From positions 124,001 to 188,000 of the forward strand of contig NZ_SLVF01000013.1 of the NCBI RefSeq assembly GCF_004345365.1: a DNA stretch of 64,000 nucleotides, read 5' to 3'. The notes below the pieces were generated by a model that worked only from the letters and a program-made list of their open reading frames with translations, was not told the origin of the DNA and searched no databases. Below are positions 7,498-16,731 of this stretch, piece by piece. The first letter of the stretch is position 1; the number at the start of each line of letters is the position of its first letter. The translations under genes and the position numbers were made by a program. Origin of the DNA: Kribbella sp. VKM Ac-2568 (lineage in GTDB: Bacteria > Actinomycetota > Actinomycetes > Propionibacteriales > Kribbellaceae).

Positions 7498-8583
7498 ATG
7501 GTCGTTCACCACCTCACCAAGGACGAGGCTCGCCGGATCGCGATCCACGCGCAACTGCTCGATGCGCCGCGCCCGACCGATCTCGTCGCCGTCGTCGAGC
7601 GCCTCACGCTCCTGCAGATCGACCCCACCGCGGCCATCGCACCGAACGCCGACCTCGTCCTGTGGAGCCGGCTCGGCCCGAAATATGAACCTGCCGAGCT
7701 GACCAAGGCCGTCGAACACGACCGCTCACTCGTCGAGACCGTCGCCTACATCCGCCCGCCGCGAGACGTGCCGGCCGTGATCGCCGAGGTCCGGGACGCG
7801 GAGCCGCACCCTTTCACCGCCGCGTGGCTCGCGACGAACGAGCCCTTCCGCCGCGACATCCTCGCGCTGCTGGAGAAGGAGGGCCCGCTGCTCTCGCGCG
7901 ACATCCCGGACACGAGCATCGAGCCGTGGCCGTCGACGGGCTGGACCAACAACCGCAACCTCACGAGGATGCTGGAGGCCCTCGCCCTCCGAGGGCAGGT
8001 CGCGATCTCGGGACGCAAGGGCCGTGAGCGGTACTGGGACCTCCCCGAGCGCGTCTACCCGGCCGGCCTGCCCACCCTCGACCTCGACGCCGCCGTCCAG
8101 CACCGCAACGAACGCCGGCTCGCGGCGCTCGGCATCTCGCGATCCACCGGCACCCAGATGCCAGGCGAGCCGCCGTACGTCGGCGACGCGGGTGAAGAGG
8201 CGCACGTCGAGGGCGTCCCGGGCACCTGGCGCGTCCACCCGGCGTACGTCGATCTGCCGTTCGAGGGGCGTACTGCGCTGCTCTCGCCGTTCGACCGGCT
8301 CATCCACGACCGCGTCCGGGCCGAGCGACTCTTCGGCTTCGAGTACATCCTCGAGATGTACAAGCCCAAGGACAAACGCCGCTGGGGCTACTTCGCCCTC
8401 CCCGTCCTGCACGGCGATCGCCTGGTCGGCAAGCTCGACGCCACCGCCGACCGCAAGGCCGGCACCCTCGTCGTCAACGCGATCCACGAGGACGTCCGCT
8501 TCACCAAGCCCATCACGGCAGCGGTCCGCGCCGAGATCGACAACCTCGCCACCTGGCTCGGACTCAAGGTCACCTACCCCTGA
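7498..8583 (+). CDS. YcaQ/AlkZ-type winged-helix DNA glycosylase
   Basis: 361-residue HTH_42-superfamily protein. This family unhooks interstrand crosslinks and removes bulky N-alkylpurines. Family features: the N-terminal helix ending in LLQID (Q40-I-D42), matching the QxD catalytic motif of the YcaQ/AlkX branch rather than the QxQ of AlkZ self-resistance proteins; the winged-helix segment around NRNLTRMLEALALRGQVAISGRKG; and the C-terminal LLSPFDRLIHDR, YKPKDKRRWGYFALPVLHGDRLVGKLD block. Start ATG 7498 has no Shine-Dalgarno but a TAAGGT hexamer ends seven bases before it, consistent with a leaderless transcript. No biosynthetic cluster for a DNA crosslinker adjoins, so housekeeping repair is likelier than self-resistance. 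Confidence 0.82.
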   Translation: MVVHHLTKDEARRIAIHAQLLDAPRPTDLVAVVERLTLLQIDPTAAIAPNADLVLWSRLGPKYEPAELTKAVEHDRSLVETVAYIRPPRDVPAVIAEVRDAEPHPFTAAWLATNEPFRRDILALLEKEGPLLSRDIPDTSIEPWPSTGWTNNRNLTRMLEALALRGQVAISGRKGRERYWDLPERVYPAGLPTLDLDAAVQHRNERRLAALGISRSTGTQMPGEPPYVGDAGEEAHVEGVPGTWRVHPAYVDLPFEGRTALLSPFDRLIHDRVRAERLFGFEYILEMYKPKDKRRWGYFALPVLHGDRLVGKLDATADRKAGTLVVNAIHEDVRFTKPITAAVRAEIDNLATWLGLKVTYP

Positions 8584-8622
8584 GCCCGTCGCCGGTGGCG
8601 GTACGAAGTTCTTGGCGCGAGT

Positions 8623-10002
8623 TCATAGACAGCTCGCTTGCCTGCCGGGAGGATCCGGCTGTGGCGACTGTGACCGGCGTAGGCCGGCTCGGAGTACGCG
8701 AGCAGCCACGCCAGGTGCCAGCAGCGCCTGGGGCGGGTCGACCAGCCCGGCGACCCTGAGGAACGCCCGTCCGAGCTGGGGATCGTGTGCTGCGCCGGCG
8801 AGCAGCTTTGCCAGGTACCCGTTGAGGAGCCGCATCTGCGTGGTGCGCTGACCCACGACCTTCGGGAAGGCCAGGTCGCCGCCGGTGGCCATGCTCCACG
8901 GAACGTCGACGACCCGACCGATCTGCCGAAGGAATCTGATCGGCTCTGGTCTGGCTTGCTGCTGGAGGTGGGCACGGAGAGCCAGTGCCTGCAGGGCCAC
9001 CACGCTCATGCCCTGGCCGTAGATCGGGTTGAACGTGCACAGTGCGTCGCCCATCACGAGGAGGCCCTCGGGAAATCTCGAGAGCCGTTCGTAGCGGTGC
9101 CGCACGCTCGCCGGGTGTCGGAACGGAACGGGCTCGTCGAGCGGTTCTGCGTCACGCAGGGCTTCGTTGATGTCCGGGAACTGCAGGGTGGTGGCGAAGT
9201 CCGCGAAACCCCTTGGGTCGGTCGGCGGGTGGTCGCCGAGGATTCCGTACAGGGTGACGAGGACGCGATCGTTCTCCATCGCCGCGAGGGCTCCGCCGCG
9301 TGGACAGCCTGGTGTGGCCGCGATGAGGATTCCCCGGTCGCCGTCGAGCGGTTCAGACACAAGCCGGTAGGTCCGGCTGGTGTACCCGATCCCGATCTGG
9401 ACCCGCTCGACCGGCGGACGCGGGTATCCGATCATCTCGAGCCACGCTGGAGTGCGTGAACCGCGGCCGGTTGCGTCCACGACCAGATCCGCGGTCAGGG
9501 TCTGCTCCGCGCTCCCGTCGAGTCGCCGGACAACCCGGGCGCCGGTGACGCGGCTGCCATCGGGTGTGGTGGTGAGCCCGGCGACATCGCACCGGTCCAT
9601 GAACTGCACGGACGGCAGCGCGCGCACACGCGCGCGCAGGGACCCTTCGAGCAGTGGCCGGCTCGCCTGCAGCGCCAGCAAGCCTGACGGGCCAGGCTGC
9701 AATCGGTGACCCCCGAAGTATGCCCGGACGCCCTCGAGCATGTCGCCCGCCGGTGCCCCGAGATCGACCAGTTCGGCCGTGAGACCGTCGAAGAGCTCCT
9801 CCAGGGCCCGCTGGCCGCCAGCGAGCAGCCCGTGGATGTGCCGCGACTGCGGTACTCCGCGACGGTGCGCGGCGGCATGGGGAAGCTCGTCGCGTTCTAC
9901 TATCACTACATCGGCGTAGGCGTCGGCAAGCACGCGTGCAGCCAAGAGGCCTGCCATGCTTCCGCCGAGCACCACGGCCCGGTCACCAAGCGTTTCTTGC
10001 AT
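8623..10002 (-). CDS. FAD-dependent oxidoreductase (PHBH-fold monooxygenase/reductase)
   Basis: 459-residue flavoprotein. An N-terminal Rossmann motif VVLGGSMAGLLAARVL with acidic strand end (VIVERDE), the middle DLVVDATGRGSRTP (DG-type motif of the fold) and the GD motif LLVMGDALCTFNPIYGQGMSVVALQA are all present, giving a geranylgeranyl-reductase/squalene-epoxidase-like hydroxylase. No substrate can be assigned. ATG 10002 follows GAGGAGG by five bases, a very strong ribosome site. It lies 58 bases downstream of a large ATPase regulator on the same strand and is probably its target or operon partner. Confidence 0.8.
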   Translation of the reverse strand: MQETLGDRAVVLGGSMAGLLAARVLADAYADVVIVERDELPHAAAHRRGVPQSRHIHGLLAGGQRALEELFDGLTAELVDLGAPAGDMLEGVRAYFGGHRLQPGPSGLLALQASRPLLEGSLRARVRALPSVQFMDRCDVAGLTTTPDGSRVTGARVVRRLDGSAEQTLTADLVVDATGRGSRTPAWLEMIGYPRPPVERVQIGIGYTSRTYRLVSEPLDGDRGILIAATPGCPRGGALAAMENDRVLVTLYGILGDHPPTDPRGFADFATTLQFPDINEALRDAEPLDEPVPFRHPASVRHRYERLSRFPEGLLVMGDALCTFNPIYGQGMSVVALQALALRAHLQQQARPEPIRFLRQIGRVVDVPWSMATGGDLAFPKVVGQRTTQMRLLNGYLAKLLAGAAHDPQLGRAFLRVAGLVDPPQALLAPGVAARVLRAGLRRSQSPQPDPPGRQASCL

Positions 10003-10060
10003 CACAACCTCCTCAGGTCCTCTATTGGAGGTTGGTCCTGACGGCCGCTCGCTTACCAGG

Positions 10061-12202
10061 TCAAGAAGTGTTCACTTCTGCCCGGTCTTGTCCGTACACC
10101 TCCTGGTCCCACAGCACCGAGACGATGCGGGTCATGCCTTGGGTGAGGTGGCGTCGGTAGGTGCTGAACGGCAGCCCGAGGGCGGCGGCAGCCGCCTCCT
10201 GGGTGGCGGCTGGGCGTAGGTAGGTCCGGTCGACCGCCCGGAGCAGCTTGTCGTCGCGAGGGTGGTGGGCGAGCGTCGTGGCAGCTTCTCGCAGGACCGC
10301 TTCCAGGACGGCCGCACCTGATGCTCCCTCTCCGGTACGGTCAGCGACGAGCCGGGTTCGCAGGAGCGGGTTGCGCGCGAGCAGGTCGGGTCGCCGCAGG
10401 TCCTTGAACCCTTGGCGGACGGCTGCCTCGAAGTCCGGATGAGAGAGCACGAGCAACGCCTGGGCATGATCCCGTGGAGCAACGTCGACGTCTTGTGTCA
10501 GCGCACGCTCCGTCCACAGCTCGGTCCAAGCGTCCACCGGGACCTTGCGGAAGTCGTGTGCGAACAGGCCGTAGCGCCGATCCCCGACGCTGAAGTCAGC
10601 GCCTTCGGCGCGCGGGAGATCGCCCATGGCGAAGTACGCGTCCCACTTGTCCGGCTCGGCCAGCGCAAGGAAGTCCCACGACAGGTTCGGTGTGGACAAC
10701 TGCTTCTGCAGTGTCAGGATCGGGGTGGCATTCAGCGTGGGCGAAGGCCCTTGATACCTGTGCCGGTCGATCACGAAGCGGCACAGCGTAAGTGCCTCGC
10801 CGGGCCGCGGTGGTGCGCTACTGTGCGCGAAGTCCCAGGCGGCGCGCGCACCCGGGTCGGCGTCGACGTCATCCCGGGAGGACCGCGCTAGATCCAAGAT
10901 TGCGAGCATCCCCAGGACCTCGCCCTCGTGGTCGCGGATGACGAAGAAACCCTCCGGCTGTCGGTCCAGCCAACGCGCTGCGATAGCGGCCGAGTGCCGG
11001 CCCTCCCAGGCCTGAACCAGCTCGAGGATCGGCCCACCGTCCGCAGGACGGGCGCGTTCTGGGTAGTGCGCACCCCAGGAACCCCACTCGACCGGTGACA
11101 TCGCGGTGCGCACCTGTCGGAACAGGAACTTGAGGTCGAAGATCGCCCGCTGTTGCGCCCGCCCGGTGGTCTTTCTCAGCGCCGCCAGGCTGTGCTCGCG
11201 GACCTTCCGGAAGACGTGCTGGTAGCCGTCGAAGTCACGCCATCGCAGGTCGGCGTCGAGAACGTCGCGAGCCAGGTCATGCGGCGCCAGGCCATCCGGC
11301 CGGGGCTCGATGAAGGACAATTCCCGCAGCCAGGTGAACACGTCGCGGACATCGCCCTCCACGAGCACGTCCCGCAGCAGCGCCTCGGTGGTGCAACGGG
11401 CCACCGCACAGGCCCCCAGCACACGACGGTGCCGACTGTCGGGCACCGTCTCCACAAAGCGCGGAAGCAGCACTTCCACCAAGTCGAGGGGCAGCACGTC
11501 GGACTCCACCCGACCGCCGCGGGCGACCACATCGGTCAACAGCGCCAGACCGAGTGGATGCCCGTATGTGAGGCGCACGATCCGCTCGTGCAGGTGTCGG
11601 TCAAGGCCTGCTTTGCGTAGGAAGCCATGACTGTCTTCGGGGCTGAGATTGCGCAGCGAGACCACGCGCAGTAGGGCTCCCCACGCCGGATCCGTCCGCC
11701 ACGCCCGGGTCGGCGCGTCCCGGCCGGCGATGACGGTGATCGCCGAGGCGGGCAGCCGAGGGATGAGCCGCGCGCGGAACCACTGGTCGAGCGGCGTCAG
11801 CTGCTCATAGGCGTCGACCAGTAGCACGAGCCGTCCACCGCCCTCCGGCAGACCGACAGGACCGTCCCCGGCCGGGATCGACAGTGTCTCTTCGAGTGCT
11901 TCGAGCACACTCACCGGCGAAGGGTCCAGATCACGACCGTCGATGCGGGCGACGGTGGCGCCGGCACCGGCGGCGATCGCCCCGAGGACTTCGAGAAGGC
12001 TGGTCTTGCCGACGCCGCCCGGTCCATGGACGTGCAGCAGCGAGTACGGCGGGTCGATGGCACCGTCCAGGGCGGCCCGGAAGAGCTCGATCTCCGCTGA
12101 CCGGCCAACAAAGCGTCTTCGTCGGTGCTCGGTCAGCACATCACCGAGCGTCCCCGAGGGGCGCCCGTCCATGCCCGTCACAGAATCGACCGTAGTGCGC
12201 AT
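10061..12202 (-). CDS. Large P-loop (AAA/STAND-like) ATPase with C-terminal helix-turn-helix, putative regulator
   Basis: 713-residue protein. Near the N terminus FVGRSAEIELF leads to Walker A HGPGGVGKTSLLEV and Walker B RLVLLVDAYEQL, with sensor-like VIAGRDAPTRAW, typical of STAND/NACHT-like ATPases. The middle contains a GNAT-like stretch (GFFVIRDHEGEVLGMLAILDL). The C terminus (AAAALGLPFSTYRRHLTQGMTRIV) looks like a sigma-region-4-type helix-turn-helix. Together these suggest a signal-responsive transcription factor, though DNA binding is inferred. ATG 12202 preferred: the frame is open further upstream but that part is arginine-rich and unconserved. Followed by the FAD oxidoreductase. Confidence 0.7.
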   Translation of the reverse strand: MRTTVDSVTGMDGRPSGTLGDVLTEHRRRRFVGRSAEIELFRAALDGAIDPPYSLLHVHGPGGVGKTSLLEVLGAIAAGAGATVARIDGRDLDPSPVSVLEALEETLSIPAGDGPVGLPEGGGRLVLLVDAYEQLTPLDQWFRARLIPRLPASAITVIAGRDAPTRAWRTDPAWGALLRVVSLRNLSPEDSHGFLRKAGLDRHLHERIVRLTYGHPLGLALLTDVVARGGRVESDVLPLDLVEVLLPRFVETVPDSRHRRVLGACAVARCTTEALLRDVLVEGDVRDVFTWLRELSFIEPRPDGLAPHDLARDVLDADLRWRDFDGYQHVFRKVREHSLAALRKTTGRAQQRAIFDLKFLFRQVRTAMSPVEWGSWGAHYPERARPADGGPILELVQAWEGRHSAAIAARWLDRQPEGFFVIRDHEGEVLGMLAILDLARSSRDDVDADPGARAAWDFAHSSAPPRPGEALTLCRFVIDRHRYQGPSPTLNATPILTLQKQLSTPNLSWDFLALAEPDKWDAYFAMGDLPRAEGADFSVGDRRYGLFAHDFRKVPVDAWTELWTERALTQDVDVAPRDHAQALLVLSHPDFEAAVRQGFKDLRRPDLLARNPLLRTRLVADRTGEGASGAAVLEAVLREAATTLAHHPRDDKLLRAVDRTYLRPAATQEAAAAALGLPFSTYRRHLTQGMTRIVSVLWDQEVYGQDRAEVNTS
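10064..10079. promoter_or_regulatory. 16-base palindrome at the ATPase stop codon, upstream of the FAD oxidoreductase
   Basis: AGAAGTG-TT-CACTTCT, two perfect 7-base arms, overlaps the last codons of the ATPase gene; reading minus, TTGACC (a -35-like hexamer) follows at once, 60 bases before the oxidoreductase start. Possible operator for an internal promoter; a small RNA hairpin is the alternative. Confidence 0.3.
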
Positions 12203-12403
12203 CAACCGCCTACGACAGGGGTTGTCCCGGGCTTCCGGCCGGCGCCGCCAAAACCGCGACCAGGATCCCCTACATGGCGGTGCTGCCCGCAGAAACCGCA
12301 CAGACCACAGCAAACGACGGCAGACAATGGCAGTCGCCGCGAGGCGAGAACCTATGTCTGCCGCCGTGATGACGGGATCGGAGCGTGGTCACCCCGAGCG
12401 TGA

Positions 12404-13801
12404 TCAGAAGTTGATCATGTGCCCTTCGAGGCCGTGGAAGACTTCCTGGAGGGCCTCGCTGAGGGTCGGGTGGGCGTGCACGTTGCGGGCCAGTTCCTTG
12501 GTGGTCAGGTCCCACTTCTGGGCCAGGGTCAGCTCGGGCAGGAGCTCGGTGACCTCGGGGCCGATCAGGTGCGCGCCGAGCAGTTCGCCGTACTTGGCGT
12601 CGCTGATCACCTTGACGAAACCGGTCGGGTCGCCCAGGCCGTGCGCCTTGCCGTTGGCGGTGAAGGGGAACTTCGCGACCTTGACGTCGAAGCCCTCCAG
12701 CCGCGCCTGCTCCTCGGTCCAGCCGAAGCTGGCGATCTGCGGCTGGCAGAAGGTGGCCCGCGGGATCATCACGTGGTCGAGTTCCATCGTCTCGACCCCA
12801 GCGATCGTCTCGGCCGCGACTACGCCCTGCGCCTCGGCCGCGTGGGCGAGCATCAGCTTGGCGTTCACGTCGCCGATGGCGAAGATGTTCGGCACGTTGG
12901 TGCGCAGGAATCCATCGGCCTTGATGGCGCCGCGCTCGCTCAGCTCGACGCCGATCTTGTCCAGGCCGTAGCCGTCGACGCGCGGCTGGAAGCCGATCGC
13001 CTGCAGCACCTTGTCGGTCTCCAGCGTCTGCTGGGCGCCGTCCTTGCCGGTGACGGTGACCTTGACCTTCTCGCCGGAGTCGTCGATCGAGTCGACCCGG
13101 GTGCCGGTGAGGACGTCGACGCCGAGCTTCTTGTAGGCCTTCGCCAGTTCCTTGGAGACCTCGATGTCCTCGAGCGGGACCAGCCGGTCCAGGAACTCGA
13201 CGATGGTCACCTTGACGCCGTAGTTGGCCAGCACGTAGGCGAACTCGACGCCGATCGCGCCGGCGCCGGCGATCACCATGCTGCCCGGCAGTTCCTCGGT
13301 GAGGATCTGCTCCTCGTACGTCACGACCCGCTCGCTCAGCTGGGTGCCCGGCAGCAGCTTGGTGGTGGCGCCGGTGGCGATGATGCAGTTGTCGAAGGTG
13401 ACGGTCTCGGAATTCCCGTCGTTGAGGCTGACGTCGAGGGTGTTCGCGTCGACGAAGGTGCCCCAGCCGTCGAGCTCGGTGATGTTGTTCTTCTTCATCA
13501 GGAAGTGCACGCCCTTGACGCGGCCGTCGGCCACCTTCCGGCTGCGCTGCACCGCGGTCGGGAAGTCGAAGCTGACCTCGCCGCTGATGCCGAAGGTCTT
13601 CGCCTCCTTGCGGAAGATGTGCGCGAGCTCGGCGTTGCGCAGCAGCGCCTTGGACGGGATGCAGCCCACGTTCAGGCAGACACCGCCCCAGTACTTCTTC
13701 TCGATGATGGCGGTCTTGAGGCCGAGCTGGGCAGCGCGGATCGCCGCGACGTACCCACCCGGACCCGCGCCGAGGACAACAACGTCAAAGTGCGAGGCCA
13801 T
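12404..13801 (-). CDS. lpd: Dihydrolipoamide dehydrogenase (E3)
   Basis: 465-residue FAD homodimer that reoxidises dihydrolipoyl groups of pyruvate/2-oxoglutarate dehydrogenase complexes with NAD+. Signature features are complete: GAGPGGY (11-17), redox disulfide Cys42/Cys47 in GGVCLNVGCIPSK, NAD site GAGAIGVEF, FAD motif FAIGDVNAKLMLAHAAEAQG and the C-terminal HAHPTLSEAL with His444-Glu449. Start ATG 13801 gives the usual family N terminus; there is no good Shine-Dalgarno but TAAAGT lies seven bases upstream, so the mRNA may be leaderless. No E1/E2 genes adjoin, as is usual for the shared E3 of actinobacteria. Divergent from the murein hydrolase gene. Confidence 0.93.
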   Translation of the reverse strand: MASHFDVVVLGAGPGGYVAAIRAAQLGLKTAIIEKKYWGGVCLNVGCIPSKALLRNAELAHIFRKEAKTFGISGEVSFDFPTAVQRSRKVADGRVKGVHFLMKKNNITELDGWGTFVDANTLDVSLNDGNSETVTFDNCIIATGATTKLLPGTQLSERVVTYEEQILTEELPGSMVIAGAGAIGVEFAYVLANYGVKVTIVEFLDRLVPLEDIEVSKELAKAYKKLGVDVLTGTRVDSIDDSGEKVKVTVTGKDGAQQTLETDKVLQAIGFQPRVDGYGLDKIGVELSERGAIKADGFLRTNVPNIFAIGDVNAKLMLAHAAEAQGVVAAETIAGVETMELDHVMIPRATFCQPQIASFGWTEEQARLEGFDVKVAKFPFTANGKAHGLGDPTGFVKVISDAKYGELLGAHLIGPEVTELLPELTLAQKWDLTTKELARNVHAHPTLSEALQEVFHGLEGHMINF

Positions 13802-14037
13802 GCCATGAACTTTAGTGGGTCGCACCAGCGGTTGAGACCACCGGGAGCCCAGCGTGACGGCGGTCACCTCCGAGCGGGCCTTCACGCTAATTGTCACCGT
13901 CCGTGGTGAGCCGACGGTCACGGTCCGGCGGTGGGCGCGCGCACTGGGGTATCGCCAGGACCGTACGGCGCTTACGCTGGGCAGGCGCGGGGGCCAGGTT
14001 GCCCACGCACGCTCGTGAGGCGAGTGATGGGGACTTG

Positions 14038-16176
14038 ATGGTGCTGGGGCTGGGTTTACTGCGAGAGGGTCGAGGGCTGCGGTTCGCCGCGCTCGGTACG
14101 TTGCTGGCTGTTTTCGCCGTGCCCGCATACGCCGACGACCCGACGCCTCCCCCGCCTGCCTCGGTGACCGACGTGAACCGGTCCCTCGAGCAGCTCCAGG
14201 CCGAGGCCGCCGCGATCCAGGCGGACTTCGCCAAGACGACCATCGCCTACACCAACGCGCTGAAGGCGGCCCAGACGGCCGAGGCCGCCGCCAAGCGGGC
14301 AGAGGCGTTCGCGGCCGCCTCCAAGACCAAGTCCGACGCCGAGCGCCGCCGCCTAGGCATCCTGACCGCCCAGGCCTACCAACTGGGCATCCCGACGGTG
14401 CTGGGCACCGAGTCGATGCTGTGGTCGCTGGCGCCGGTCGCGGAGAACCTGCAGGAGATCGCCGACCGCCAGACCGCCATCAAGCAGCTCGGCAGCACCC
14501 AGGTCGCGCAGTACAAGGCAGCGACGGCCGCTGAGTCGGCAGCCGGTACCGCGGCCTCGGACGCGGCGACCAAGCGGGCAGCGGCCGACAAGGCAGCCGA
14601 GACGGCACAGCAGCTGAGCAAGGACGTCCAGAGCAAGGCAGCGACCGCCTCGATGGCGATGCAAGGCCAACTCGCCGACCTGGCCGGAGCCACCCAGCTG
14701 TCGAACCAACTGCAGACCACCCGCAACCAGCAGGCACGGTCCAACTGGCAGACCTACCTGACCGAGCTGGCCGCGACCAAGGTGAAGCCGCCGGCCGCCA
14801 GCACGATCAAGAATCCTGCCAAGCTCCCGCGGGGTCTCCAGCCGCTCAAGGTGCGCGGGCGCCCCGTCGCGGGTGCGGCGGCCGTGGTGGATGGCGGCCG
14901 GACCGTCCGGGTCCTCCCGGCCGAGACGATCCGCGCGGTCAACCAGGCCTTCTCCCTGCTCGGCAAGCCGTACGGCGTCGCAGCCACCGGCCCGGACAAG
15001 TACGGGTGCCTCGGCGCCGCCCGGGTCGCCTGGCAGCCGTACACGACGCTGCCGAACCTGATCGGCAAGGTCTACCCGAACTACCAGAAGGTGACGCCCG
15101 CCTCGGTCCAGCCCGGCGACCTGCTGGTGATGGGCAGCAGGACCGTCGGCCTGTTCCACATCGGCATCGCCCTCGACAACGGCGAGATGATCGCCGCCGA
15201 CGAGGCCAAGGGTTCTGTCGTCGTGACCTCCGTCCCGGACAGCCTCTACGCTGCCCTCCGTCCGACGCTCGGCCGCCCCGCCAAGGCGCAGGTCGCCCCC
15301 GCGAGCACCTCCGGCGCGTATGCCTTCCGCTGCGGCAACACCACCACGTCGTACGACGTCGGCACCGGCGAGTGGACCTGGCCGCTGGCCGAGGGCACCT
15401 ACCAGATCGGTACTTCGTTCGGCCAGGCCGGTGCGATGTGGGCCACCGGGTTCCACACCGGCCAGGACTTCCCGGCATCGGTCGGTACTCCGGTCCGGGC
15501 GGCCACCGCCGGCACCGTGCGGATCGAGCACCCGGCCTGGGCGGGCAACCTGGTGCGCATCGACCACGGCAACGGCCTCGAGACGCTCTACGCGCACCTG
15601 GACTCGATCGACGTCGCCGACGGAGCGCGGGTCTCGGCCGGCCAGCGGATCGGCGCCGTCGGCACCAAAGGGAACTCGACCGGGCCGCACCTGCACTTCG
15701 AGGTGCGCCTCGGTGGTGACGCGGTGAACCCGATGCCGTTCCTGGCGACCGGCAGCGCGAGTCTCGGCTGGGGTGGCTACAGCAACGGCCTGATCCCCGC
15801 GTCCAAGCTCTGTGGGATCACCGCGGGTCATGCGCTTCGCTGCGACGCGGCGGCGGCGTACCAGCAGTTGGCGAGTGCCTATAGGAAGGCCTTCGGCAAG
15901 ACGCTGTGCATCACCGACTCCTACCGTTCCTACGCGTCCCAGGTCGATCTGTACGGCCGCAAGCCGTCCCTGGCCGCCCTGCCCGGTACGTCGAACCACG
16001 GCTGGGGTGTAGCCGTCGACCTCTGTGGAGGCATCGACCGCTTCGGCACAGCGCAGTACCGCTGGATGCAAACCCACGCAGCCGCCTTCGGCTGGGTCCA
16101 CCCAGCCTGGGCCAAGCAAGGCGGCACCCGCGAAGAACCCTGGCACTGGGAATACGGCAACCCAGCCAGTGCCTGA
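14038..16176 (+). CDS. Secreted multidomain peptidoglycan hydrolase (coiled coil, NlpC/P60-like, M23, VanY)
   Basis: 712 residues. A signal peptide ends near AYA|DD (about residue 34). Then an Ala/Lys/Gln-rich coiled coil (about 45-235), an NlpC/P60-like endopeptidase domain with the putative nucleophile Cys324 in KYGCLGAARVAW and a His in GLFHIGIALDNG, an M23 (LytM) metallopeptidase with HTGQD near 473-477 and HLHFEV near 550, and a D-Ala-D-Ala carboxypeptidase VanY domain with TSNHGWGVAVD and EPWHWEY. Three putative peptidoglycan-cleaving activities in one chain is unusual; the NlpC/P60 DCSG motif is altered to YGCLG, so that domain may be weak. It may act in cell separation or wall remodelling outside the membrane. 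ATG 14038 follows GGGGA. Confidence 0.85.
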   Translation: MVLGLGLLREGRGLRFAALGTLLAVFAVPAYADDPTPPPPASVTDVNRSLEQLQAEAAAIQADFAKTTIAYTNALKAAQTAEAAAKRAEAFAAASKTKSDAERRRLGILTAQAYQLGIPTVLGTESMLWSLAPVAENLQEIADRQTAIKQLGSTQVAQYKAATAAESAAGTAASDAATKRAAADKAAETAQQLSKDVQSKAATASMAMQGQLADLAGATQLSNQLQTTRNQQARSNWQTYLTELAATKVKPPAASTIKNPAKLPRGLQPLKVRGRPVAGAAAVVDGGRTVRVLPAETIRAVNQAFSLLGKPYGVAATGPDKYGCLGAARVAWQPYTTLPNLIGKVYPNYQKVTPASVQPGDLLVMGSRTVGLFHIGIALDNGEMIAADEAKGSVVVTSVPDSLYAALRPTLGRPAKAQVAPASTSGAYAFRCGNTTTSYDVGTGEWTWPLAEGTYQIGTSFGQAGAMWATGFHTGQDFPASVGTPVRAATAGTVRIEHPAWAGNLVRIDHGNGLETLYAHLDSIDVADGARVSAGQRIGAVGTKGNSTGPHLHFEVRLGGDAVNPMPFLATGSASLGWGGYSNGLIPASKLCGITAGHALRCDAAAAYQQLASAYRKAFGKTLCITDSYRSYASQVDLYGRKPSLAALPGTSNHGWGVAVDLCGGIDRFGTAQYRWMQTHAAAFGWVHPAWAKQGGTREEPWHWEYGNPASA

Positions 16177-16706
16177 CCGCCCTCTCCGCTGGCTCCGCAA
16201 ACACCGGTGGCTTTCCGCAGCCGGCACTGTTGTCCTCGTAGCCGTACTCGGCGTCGCCGCGACTCCCTACCTGTCAGCCTTCGGCACCACCCAGGGCTGG
16301 CAGGGCTACGGCAATGGCATGATGCCGGCCTCCGAGCTCTGCCGGATCGCCGGCGGCCACCAGCTCCGGTGTGACGCAGCCGCGGCGTACGGGGCGTTGG
16401 CGGAGGGCTACGAAGCGCACTTCGGGAAGGAGTTGTGCATCACCGACTCCTATCGGCCCTATCGCGCTCAGGTCGAGCTGATCAGGCGGAAGCCGGGGGC
16501 TGGGTGCTTTTCCCGGTACTTCGAACCACGGCTGGGGCATCGCGGTGGATCTGTGTGACGGGATCAACGATTTCGGCACGCCGGAACACCTGTGGATGCA
16601 GGCGAACGCGGAGGCCTACGGCTGGGTGAATCCGGAGTGGGCACGCGAAGGGGGCTCGCGGCAAGAACCTTGGCACTGGGAGTTCGCGCCGGCTGCCGGG
16701 CGGTAG
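16169..16706 (+). pseudogene. Frameshifted VanY-type D-Ala-D-Ala carboxypeptidase, tandem paralogue of the preceding C-terminal domain
   Basis: A GTG at 16169 overlapping the previous stop opens a frame with a membrane anchor (LSAAGTVVLVAVLGVAATPYL) and then GMMPASELCRIAGGHQLRCDAAAAY and LCITDSYRPYRAQVEL, closely matching the VanY domain just upstream. The frame is lost at about 16495-16511; the continuation FPGTSNHGWGIAVDLCDGINDF to EPWHWEF and a TAG at 16704-16706 lies one frame over. Removing one G from the G5 run at 16495-16499 restores KPGLGAFPGTSNHGWG, the expected family sequence, so a single-base insertion explains the break. It may be genuine or a homopolymer sequencing error. All catalytic residues survive. 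Confidence 0.75.
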
Positions 16707-16731
16707 ACCGGCGACCACGTACGCTGGGGAG

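Noticed and set aside
7498..8583. AlkZ-type self-resistance glycosylase indicating a genotoxin cluster
   Set aside because: The catalytic motif is QxD (YcaQ type), and no biosynthetic genes surround it.
12203..12403. Possible gene in the 200-base gap before the ATPase regulator
   Set aside because: Only an arginine-rich extension of the regulator frame is open; no ribosome site or family match.
13802..14037. c-di-AMP (ydaO) riboswitch upstream of the murein hydrolase
   Set aside because: Such elements are common before actinobacterial wall hydrolases, but the conserved core could not be recognised in these 236 bases.
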